This document shows, piece after piece, positions 1 to 5,798 of a stretch of 11,465 nt of DNA. This DNA comes from JAJTFW01 sp964534995. GTDB taxonomy: Bacteria; Bacteroidota; Bacteroidia; AKYH767-A; OLB10. The notes under the pieces were generated by a model. It did no database searches and was not told where the DNA came from. It worked only from the letters and a program-made list of their open reading frames with translations. Position numbers and translations under genes: made by a program. Each line of letters opens with the position of its first letter. Within the stretch, counting starts at the first letter, position 1. The stretch spans positions 1 to 11,465 of the forward strand of contig CAZHSC010000102.1 in assembly GCA_964534995.1 (NCBI GenBank), written 5' to 3'.

Positions 1-786
1 GCCAATCAAACTACCTGCACAGCTCGTGAAAGATTGATGGAGATGGCCCAAAACGATGCGGCCGCGGCTATGCTGATCATTGAAGGGGAGGAAAATATGG
101 CCTTAAAAGCGCAATATACCCTGGAGTTATCCCAATGGTTTAAAGAGCAGGAGCAATTGGATTCATTGATTGGCTTCCTGCAGGAACAACAATCAGCAGG
201 TGCCAATGAACAATTGTATGCGGAGTGGATGCGCAGGGATTCAATGGAAGCGGCTCAGGTAGTATTGGATGATATGTACAGCAGTGGAGATCAGGAAAGG
301 ATCGCTTTTGCTGAAATCAACCAAATCCTGCTTGATTTAAAGGGGAATTCCTTATCATTACTTGAGATGGATTCAATGCAATTGGATGTAATTACTTCTT
401 ATGCCAATTCCGATCTTAGAATTTCAGGACAAGCAAGAGCGATTAAGGCCAGTATAGATACTGTGATGCAGACGATACCATTGGAATCCGATACCGGCAC
501 ATACCGAATGGCTTTTTCGGAGCAAGGTGAAGAAGAAAAATCTTCACTACTCATCCTTAGTAATCCGGTTATTGATCAGCTTGAATTTGTCATAAAATCT
601 GATTTGACAAAGGAGGAGCTTCAAGTTTTTATCATAGATGCACAGGGAAGAGAGTTGATACGTCAACGGCAAGCGCCCTCCGGTCGAATTAGTCTGCCAG
701 TGAGTGAGCTGTCATCAGGTAAATATATAGTATCAGTAAAGCAAGGTAGTCGAACAATAGGAATCAGGAGCTTTAATAAATTATAA
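1..786 (+). CDS. C-terminal part of a T9SS-secreted beta-helix/helical-domain protein (5' end outside window)
   Basis: The reading frame is open from base 1, so the gene begins upstream and 261 residues are visible; the first in-frame ATG at 34 is internal. Visible residues 10 to about 170 are rich in Glu, Gln, Leu and Ala and look all-helical (for example QYTLELSQWFKEQEQLDSL). The last 81 residues match a T9SS type A sorting domain: the SNP motif in LILSNPVIDQL, then IIDAQGRELI, then LSSGKYIVSV. Such tails direct Sec-exported proteins through the outer membrane and are then removed. The homologous gene at 2415-3575 shows that the sequence just before this fragment should be parallel beta-helix. 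There is no enzymatic motif. A stable hairpin follows the stop codon at once, and the propeller gene starts 60 bp downstream in the same orientation. The exact function is unknown; export by T9SS is well supported. Confidence 0.85.
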   Translation, partial: ANQTTCTARERLMEMAQNDAAAAMLIIEGEENMALKAQYTLELSQWFKEQEQLDSLIGFLQEQQSAGANEQLYAEWMRRDSMEAAQVVLDDMYSSGDQERIAFAEINQILLDLKGNSLSLLEMDSMQLDVITSYANSDLRISGQARAIKASIDTVMQTIPLESDTGTYRMAFSEQGEEEKSSLLILSNPVIDQLEFVIKSDLTKEELQVFIIDAQGRELIRQRQAPSGRISLPVSELSSGKYIVSVKQGSRTIGIRSFNKL

Positions 787-800
787 TGTTAATCTATGAG

Positions 801-829
801 AGGAGGGGTACTATATACTCCTCCTTTTA
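801..829 (+). terminator. Hairpin with T-rich tail between the helical-domain and propeller genes
   Basis: Arms 801-810 (AGGAGGGGTA) and 816-825 (TACTCCTCCT) form a 10-bp stem with one G-T pair and a 5-base loop, CTATA. The stem is followed by TTTAT, and the T run begins inside the 3' arm. This is the layout of an intrinsic terminator and it lies 15 bases after the stop codon at 786. The next gene starts only 22 bases after the stem, so if transcription stops here that gene needs its own promoter or depends on readthrough. A role as attenuator or RNA-processing site is equally possible. The second unit keeps the structure. Confidence 0.65.
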
Positions 830-846
830 TATAAATTCCTGTTCAT

Positions 847-2388
847 ATGAGGAAAACAACTATTTATATATTAGTTCTATTTTTCAATACCATTGCACAT
901 TCACAGCAGGTATTTAACAGAAGTTATTTATTAGGGGATTATACCTATGGTATGGGTATAATACCATATGCTAATCATTATATATCCGGAGGCTTCAATG
1001 ATCATCTGGTACCCATTGGTCCATTTTCATATCAGGATTCGGTTATGGCATTTATTTTTAAAATAAATCTGACCGGAGATTCATTGTACTTTAACAATTA
1101 TTTATATAGTGACTCTGCTTATCTGGCACAATTCGGATGGGATGGATCTGTGTCTTTTATGCACGGCACCAAAGGAGAAAATGGTAACAGTTATTGGACA
1201 GGTTATCGTCCACCCGATTCGGCGGTATATTGGTATCAAAGTGATCTGTATATTGTCAAATTAGATTCAATGGGAAACACGCTTTGGGAAAAATCATACG
1301 ATGCACCCATGGACTCATCGTATGTAGGATGGACAATTGACTACAATGAACAAACGGGAAGGATAGTGACCTGCGGGTATTTGACAAAAAATACGCAGGA
1401 TAAACTAGGGTTTATTATTGAAATTGATACGGCAGGTAACATAATTCATGAATTTGTTCCGGATTTTGGACATGACAATACTTTTATCAGTTGTAAAATT
1501 ATAGATAGCTTGGTAATTGTGGGAGGTAGAAAAACATACCCTGGATCCAATAATCGCCAACCAATGGTAGCTGCTATCAGTGCAAATGGAAGTATTGCCT
1601 GGGTACATTATTTTCCACCTACCAACAATATCAATGTTGTTGGGGATGTTGTTTCAATAAACGAAACAGAAATAATTCTATTATGGATGCATGCCGTTAA
1701 AGTTGGCAGCAGCCCATGGGTATGGGTACACCATTTGGTAAAAATGGATATTACCGGAAATGTTTTATGGGATAAGCCGGAGTTTTATTCCTACCATTCA
1801 AATGGAAGGCTAAAGTATTTAAACAACGGCAACATCATGTTCTCCGGTGTCTTTAAAGATACATTGGGGGGCACCATGAGTGGCTATTTAGTCATGTTTG
1901 ATACCTCCGGTACCCTATTATGGGATCGCAGCTTTGTGAAAACAGCAGGCGCTTTTCAATGGTTCAGCGACGGAGCTCAAACTGCTGACGGTGGATTTAT
2001 CATGACAGGAGAATCGGCATGTTGTAACACAATACCAATTACCGGAGGGTTAGCAGCTGACCTCTGGATCGTAAAAACCGATAGCCTGGGTTTAATTACC
2101 TCGAGTAATCAGGGAGAACCACCGCCCCTTCAGTCCTGTAAACTCTCCAATCCCTGGCCTAATCCGGCCAGGGAACATATTCATGTAGAAACCCTCATCC
2201 CGGCAGGCTATGAGGCGATACTCTATGTGTTTGATCTCAGCGGGAGACAACTCTATCAAACGAAACCGGAAGCCGGTTTACAACTACAGCAAATTCCCAC
2301 AGCGCAACTCCCCGCAGGCACCTATCTGCTGGCACTCTCATTAGATGGATATAAAGCGGATGCGAAACGATTTGTGAAGGGGGAGTAA
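847..2388 (+). CDS. Secreted seven-bladed beta-propeller-like protein with T9SS type A sorting domain (copy 1)
   Basis: The 513-residue product starts with a Sec signal peptide (MRKTTIYILVLFFNTIAHSQ; probable cleavage near residue 19 or 20). Seven strand motifs of the type hydrophobic-x-D/N-x-x-G-x-x-W/Y begin near residues 71, 136, 191, 242, 298, 349 and 409, 51 to 65 residues apart. Examples are VKLDSMGNTLW, VKMDITGNVLW and VMFDTSGTLLW, and the typical ADGGFIMTGE strand follows motif six. Seven motifs fit a seven-bladed propeller, with the N-terminal strand (QQVFNRSY) possibly closing the ring. Residues 431-513 are a type A sorting domain (SNPWPNPAREHIHVE, VFDLSGRQLY, LPAGTYLLAL). No catalytic residues were recognised, so a binding or surface role is inference. 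The ATG at 847 is chosen because the signal peptide follows it; no Shine-Dalgarno sequence is present. The next gene's stop-free frame begins within ten bases of the stop. Confidence 0.85.
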   Translation: MRKTTIYILVLFFNTIAHSQQVFNRSYLLGDYTYGMGIIPYANHYISGGFNDHLVPIGPFSYQDSVMAFIFKINLTGDSLYFNNYLYSDSAYLAQFGWDGSVSFMHGTKGENGNSYWTGYRPPDSAVYWYQSDLYIVKLDSMGNTLWEKSYDAPMDSSYVGWTIDYNEQTGRIVTCGYLTKNTQDKLGFIIEIDTAGNIIHEFVPDFGHDNTFISCKIIDSLVIVGGRKTYPGSNNRQPMVAAISANGSIAWVHYFPPTNNINVVGDVVSINETEIILLWMHAVKVGSSPWVWVHHLVKMDITGNVLWDKPEFYSYHSNGRLKYLNNGNIMFSGVFKDTLGGTMSGYLVMFDTSGTLLWDRSFVKTAGAFQWFSDGAQTADGGFIMTGESACCNTIPITGGLAADLWIVKTDSLGLITSSNQGEPPPLQSCKLSNPWPNPAREHIHVETLIPAGYEAILYVFDLSGRQLYQTKPEAGLQLQQIPTAQLPAGTYLLALSLDGYKADAKRFVKGE

Positions 2389-2414
2389 TGATATAAAAGC
2401 AATACAAATTAAAC

Positions 2415-3575
2415 ATGCAACCTAACCTTCAGTTCATGCACCAATTCAACAAATGCTGGCGTGGCATACATACCGGCGGTAATAACGAAGCTTTGCAAAT
2501 ACGATGCAATACTTTTAACAATGTAAATCAGCCGGCCGGTGAATACAGCGCGGCCTGGTATGTAGGCGGCGATTTACCCGATCAGGGGCAGTCGGGACCA
2601 TTTCCTGAAGATGCAGCCGGTAATTACTTTTTCCGCTCGGGGAACCGGCAGGAGTTGCACAGTGTTGTCGGGAACGTGCTTACTTCGTGTAACGGAACGC
2701 ATAATTTCTGCTATTTTAATAACCAAACACCATCATCTGTCTTTCCAAATGTTGCAACAGTCACTACAATTAATAGAGTGACGAATAATGCCAATCAAAC
2801 TTCCTGCACAGCTCGTGAAAGATTGATGGAGATGGCCCAAAACGATGCGGCCGCGGCTATGCTGATCATTGAAGGGGAGGAAAATATGGCCTTAAAAGCG
2901 CAATATACCCTGGAGTTATCCCAATGGTTTAAAGAGCAGGAGCAATTGGATTCATTGATTGGCTTCCTGCAGGAACAACAATCAGCAGGTGCCAATGAAC
3001 AATTGTATGCGGAGTGGATGCGCAGGGATTCGGTGGAAGCAGCTCAGGAAGTATTGGATGATATGTACAGCAGCGGAAATCAGGAATGGACCGCTTTTGC
3101 CGAGATCAATCAGATCCTTCTCGATTTAAAGGCAGCTTCACTCTCACTGCTTCAAATGGATAGTGTGCAACTGGATGTAATAACCGCATACGCCAACAAC
3201 GACCTTCGGGTATCAGGACAGGCAAGAGCGATTAAGGCCAGTATAGATAATGTGATGCAGACGATACCATTGGAATCCGATACCGGCAATTACCGGATTG
3301 TTTATTCAGAGCAAGAGGAAGAAGATAAATCTTCACTACTCATTCTTAGTAATCCGGTTATTGATCAGCTTGAATTTGAAATATGCTCTGATTTGACAAA
3401 GGAGGAGCTTCAACTATTTATCATAGATGCACAGGGAAGAGAGTTGATACGTCAACGGCAATCATCTTCCGTTCGAATCAGCCTGCCAGTGAGTGAGCTG
3501 TCATCAGGTAAATATATAGTATCAGTAAAGCAAGGTAGTCGAACAATAGGAACCAGGAGCTTTAATAAATTTTAA
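2415..3575 (+). CDS. 5'-truncated beta-helix/helical-domain protein with T9SS type A sorting domain (probably a headless paralogue)
   Basis: The 386-codon frame opens after the in-frame TAA at 2394-2396; the first ATG is 2415. The product has no signal peptide. It begins inside what looks like a coil of a right-handed parallel beta-helix (FNKCWRGIHTGGNNEALQIR, then CNTFNN, with regularly placed Asn and Gly), about residues 1-100. A Cys- and Asn-rich linker to about residue 134 and a Glu/Leu/Ala-rich helical region to about 300 follow. Residues 306-386 are a type A sorting domain (LILSNPVIDQL, IIDAQGRELI, LSSGKYIVSV). Without a Sec signal it cannot reach T9SS, so it is probably a non-functional remnant created by the duplication junction 26 bp upstream. 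Against plain decay, many differences from the first copy are silent (GCT/GCC, GAA/GAG, TTA/CTG) and no frame is broken. A missed upstream exon-like start is ruled out by the stop at 2394. Confidence 0.75.
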   Translation: MQPNLQFMHQFNKCWRGIHTGGNNEALQIRCNTFNNVNQPAGEYSAAWYVGGDLPDQGQSGPFPEDAAGNYFFRSGNRQELHSVVGNVLTSCNGTHNFCYFNNQTPSSVFPNVATVTTINRVTNNANQTSCTARERLMEMAQNDAAAAMLIIEGEENMALKAQYTLELSQWFKEQEQLDSLIGFLQEQQSAGANEQLYAEWMRRDSVEAAQEVLDDMYSSGNQEWTAFAEINQILLDLKAASLSLLQMDSVQLDVITAYANNDLRVSGQARAIKASIDNVMQTIPLESDTGNYRIVYSEQEEEDKSSLLILSNPVIDQLEFEICSDLTKEELQLFIIDAQGRELIRQRQSSSVRISLPVSELSSGKYIVSVKQGSRTIGTRSFNKF

Positions 3576-3589
3576 TTCTAAACTTTAAA

Positions 3590-3618
3590 GGGAGGGGTGA
3601 TAGATACTCCTCCTCTTA
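3590..3618 (+). terminator. Hairpin between the truncated beta-helix gene and propeller gene, copy 2
   Basis: This is the counterpart of the hairpin at 801-829. Arms 3590-3599 (GGGAGGGGTG) and 3605-3614 (TACTCCTCCT) still pair along all 10 positions, now with three G-T pairs. The two arm changes from copy 1 are both A to G opposite T, so pairing is kept. The tail CTTATA is less T-rich than in copy 1, making this a weaker intrinsic terminator, and attenuation or processing is a fair alternative. Confidence 0.5.
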
Positions 3619-3635
3619 TATAAATTCCTGTTCAT

Positions 3636-5177
3636 ATGAGAAACAAGACAACACTATATATATTATTTTTATTTTTTAATACCATCGTAAATGCGCAGCA
3701 GGTATTTAACAGAAGCTATTTTTATGGATCATGGACATTTGGGTCCGGATTGGCATGCTATCAAAACCACTATATTATTGGAGGATTTAATGCACATTCT
3801 TTACCGGATTCAAACATTAACTATACCAAAACGATGGGATTTATCCACCGCATCGATACGAATGGTGATTCGCTCTTTTTTCAAAACTACAGCAATAACG
3901 ATTCTTTATATTTTATCCAGTTCGGAGAATATGCCGGAGTTACATTGATTCATGGTACCAAAGGTGAAAATGGTAACAGCTATTGGACCGGATGGAAGAC
4001 AAGCGACACCGCCACATTTTGGTATCAAAGTGATCTGTATATTGTCAAATTAGATTCAATGGGAAACACGCTTTGGGAAAAATCCTACGATGCACCCATG
4101 GACTCATCGTATGTGGGCAGGACAATTGACTATAATGAACAAACGGGAAGGATTGTGACCTGTGGGTATCTGACGAAAAATACTCAGAGTAAGTTAGGGT
4201 TTATTACCGAAATTGATACGGCAGGAAATTTATTGCAATTAATTGTACCGAATTTTGGACATACATACAACTTCATTGGTTGTCAAAGTTTTGATAGTGT
4301 TTTTGTAGCCGGAGGGTACAAAAATGGGACCGGAACAGGCAATTTTCAACCATTAATATCAGCAGTGAATAATGATGGAAGTGTAAAATGGATTTACTAT
4401 TATCCATATTCTTCTAATATTAATTTCGTTGCTGATATTGTAAGACTAAACAATCAGGAGTTTGTTTTTTATTGGTGCCATGCAGTAAAGGTAGGTAGTA
4501 GGCCCTGGGTATGGGTACACCATTTGGTAAAAATGGATATTGCCGGAAATGTTTTATGGGATAAGCCCGTATTCTATTCCTACCATACTGTTGGAAGACT
4601 AAAATATTTAGACAACGGTAACATCATGCTCTCTGGTGTCTTTAAAGATACCCTGGGTGGCTCCATGAGTGGTTATTTAGTCATGTTTGATACCTCCGGC
4701 ACCTTACTTTGGGATCGTACCTTTGTAAAAACTGCAGGAGCCTTTCAATGGTTCAGAGATGGAGCTCAAACTGCAGATGGTGGATTTATCATGACAGGTG
4801 AAACCTATTGCTGTAACATTATTCCTATTATTGGTGGTTATGGTGCTGACCTCTGGATCGTAAAAACGGATAGCCTTGGTTTAATTACCTCCAGCCATCA
4901 GGGAGAGCCGCCGCCTATTCAAGCTTGTAAACTCTCTAACCCCTGGCCCAATCCGGCAAGGGAACATATGAATGTAGAAACCCTCATTCCGGCAGGCTAT
5001 GAGGCGATACTCTATGTATTTGATCTCAACGGGAGAGAACTGTTTCAAACGAAACCGGAAGCGGGATTACAACTACAGCAAATTCCCACAGCGCAACTCC
5101 CCGCAGGCACCTATCTGCTGGCACTCTCATTAGATGGATATAAAGCGGATGCGAAACGCTTTGTGAAGGGGGAGTAA
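3636..5177 (+). CDS. Secreted seven-bladed beta-propeller-like protein with T9SS type A sorting domain (copy 2)
   Basis: This 513-residue paralogue of the gene at 847-2388 has its own signal peptide (MRNKTTLYILFLFFNTIVNA, cleavage probably after NAQ or NA). The seven D/N-x-x-G strand motifs are kept: HRIDTNGDSLF, VKLDSMGNTLW, TEIDTAGNLL, SAVNNDGSVKW, VKMDIAGNVLW, VMFDTSGTLLW and VKTDSLGLI. Residues 431-513 are a type A sorting domain. Compared with copy 1, residues about 109-195 and 286-513 are nearly identical, while about 28-108 and 197-285 differ strongly, so blade 1 and blades 3-4 are the variable ones. One extra codon in the signal peptide is balanced by a deletion further on. The leader just before the ATG (TTCCTGTTCAT) matches copy 1. 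The gene ends 77 bp from the end of the convergent SRPBCC gene. The ligand is unknown. Confidence 0.85.
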   Translation: MRNKTTLYILFLFFNTIVNAQQVFNRSYFYGSWTFGSGLACYQNHYIIGGFNAHSLPDSNINYTKTMGFIHRIDTNGDSLFFQNYSNNDSLYFIQFGEYAGVTLIHGTKGENGNSYWTGWKTSDTATFWYQSDLYIVKLDSMGNTLWEKSYDAPMDSSYVGRTIDYNEQTGRIVTCGYLTKNTQSKLGFITEIDTAGNLLQLIVPNFGHTYNFIGCQSFDSVFVAGGYKNGTGTGNFQPLISAVNNDGSVKWIYYYPYSSNINFVADIVRLNNQEFVFYWCHAVKVGSRPWVWVHHLVKMDIAGNVLWDKPVFYSYHTVGRLKYLDNGNIMLSGVFKDTLGGSMSGYLVMFDTSGTLLWDRTFVKTAGAFQWFRDGAQTADGGFIMTGETYCCNIIPIIGGYGADLWIVKTDSLGLITSSHQGEPPPIQACKLSNPWPNPAREHMNVETLIPAGYEAILYVFDLNGRELFQTKPEAGLQLQQIPTAQLPAGTYLLALSLDGYKADAKRFVKGE

Positions 5178-5254
5178 GAATAACAGTACATAAAATTTTA
5201 AAGATGAAAATGGATGCAGGGCGCCGGGTAATATGGTAGCGTTCGGGATACATT
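5178..5254. other. Short intergenic space between convergent genes
   Basis: These 77 bp separate the 3' ends of the second propeller gene (+) and the SRPBCC gene (-). I see no clear hairpin with a T run on either strand. The sequence also marks the right end of similarity between the two duplicated units, since nothing here resembles what follows the first propeller gene. Confidence 0.5.
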
Positions 5255-5692
5255 TTAATTATTTCTTTCCGCAAATTCCCGGAACCGCTCCAGATAACCC
5301 TGTGAGGTTTTTTTAAAGGTGCCTTTCATAAACGGGCTGAATAAGCGCATGATTCCGCTGAACTTAAAAGTGCTTTCCGAAATGTATTTGGTTTTATCGG
5401 GACCCAGGGCAATGAATTTGTTTTTTACTTCATTGAACATGTTTTTTACTTCATAGGTACCTGAAAATTCTTCCGGAAGATTTCTCACCGTAACGGTTTC
5501 TTTCATTTCCATGATGCGCCTGCCCATTTGAAATTTTAACCTGGCTGTGGCCCCCACCTGCCCGGCTTGCCCGCTGATGGGTTCAAAACTGATCAGTCCC
5601 GGCATCCATTCTTTCAGATTATCGGGATTATCGAACAAGGCAATTACTTTTTCCCTGGGTAAATTGATAACAATTTCATTGGAATAGGTCAT
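5255..5692 (-). CDS. SRPBCC (START/Bet v1-like) family protein
   Basis: The 145-residue product has the size and layout of a single-domain SRPBCC protein, a helix-grip fold with a hydrophobic ligand cavity. It opens with a short strand and helix, EIVINLPREKVIALFDNP, followed by the LKEWMPG turn with Trp29, typical for the family. Central beta strands follow (GATARLKFQMGRR, EMKETVTVRNLP, FSGTYEVKN, KTKYISESTFKF), and a long C-terminal helix spans about residues 113-143 (FSPFMKGTFKKTSQGYLERF). There is no signal peptide or membrane segment, so it is probably cytoplasmic. The specific ligand or reaction cannot be read from the sequence; members include lipid carriers, cyclases and stress-related proteins. 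The start ATG (CAT at 5690-5692) gives a complete fold and has no Shine-Dalgarno sequence. It stands alone on the minus strand, so no operon partner suggests a role. Confidence 0.85.
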   Translation of the reverse strand: MTYSNEIVINLPREKVIALFDNPDNLKEWMPGLISFEPISGQAGQVGATARLKFQMGRRIMEMKETVTVRNLPEEFSGTYEVKNMFNEVKNKFIALGPDKTKYISESTFKFSGIMRLFSPFMKGTFKKTSQGYLERFREFAERNN

Positions 5693-5798
5693 AATGTTGA
5701 GGAAATTTTTAATACTTTTTATAAATATACATGAAAAAGCAGTGTTTGGGTTATAAGTGATAATTTTTTTCTAATTTAATAGTCTCAAAACATACGCC
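5693..5798. other. Divergent intergenic region, presumed to hold both promoters
   Basis: This 106-bp AT-rich gap lies between the divergent SRPBCC and giant adhesin-like genes, so promoters for both should lie here. On the minus strand 5722-5729 reads TATATTTA, one mismatch from the Bacteroidota -7 element TAnnTTTG, but no -33 TTTG sits at the right distance. On the plus strand I found no convincing match. Assignment of exact sites is not supported. Confidence 0.4.

Larger units (their letters stand above)
1..2388 (+). repeat. Tandem duplication, unit 1 (5' part outside window)
   Basis: This stretch aligns with 2790-5177 at a constant offset of 2789. Both gene ends and the start of the propeller gene keep that offset exactly (786 to 3575, 847 to 3636, 2388 to 5177), so small indels inside cancel out. 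Bases 14-242 are identical to 2803-3031, and 2279-2369 to 5068-5158. Other parts are clearly divergent. If the unit is a simple tandem copy, about 400 bp of it lie upstream of the window. Confidence 0.9.
2389..5177 (+). repeat. Tandem duplication, unit 2 (2789 bp)
   Basis: The complete second unit comprises the truncated beta-helix gene, the hairpin and the second propeller gene. Similarity to unit 1 runs to the propeller stop codon and then stops: unit 1 continues TGATAT and unit 2 continues GAATAAC. Because the period equals the distance from the end of one propeller gene to the end of the next, the junction lies within a few bases of 2388/2389. It fuses a propeller stop codon to the middle of a beta-helix gene. 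The left end of unit 1 is not visible, so more upstream copies are possible. Confidence 0.85.

Noticed and set aside
6..206. A minus-strand open frame present again at 2795-2995
   Set aside because: It appears twice only because the tandem units are nearly identical there. It is opposite a well-supported coding frame and has no domain or leader.
801..808. AGGAGGGG as a Shine-Dalgarno sequence for the propeller gene
   Set aside because: It is about 40 bases from the ATG, sits in a stem, and Bacteroidota rarely use such sites.
5205..5240. Eleven-codon open frame ATGAAAATGGATGCAGGG between the convergent genes
   Set aside because: Too short, no conserved feature, and no similar sequence follows the first propeller gene.
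5026..5274. Minus-strand open frame over the end of the second propeller gene
   Set aside because: It overlaps both the T9SS tail of the propeller gene and the end of the SRPBCC gene and resembles no protein.
5731..5760. ATGAAAAAGCAG start of a possible signal peptide before the giant gene
   Set aside because: It stops after nine codons, is out of frame with the giant gene, and has no hydrophobic stretch.
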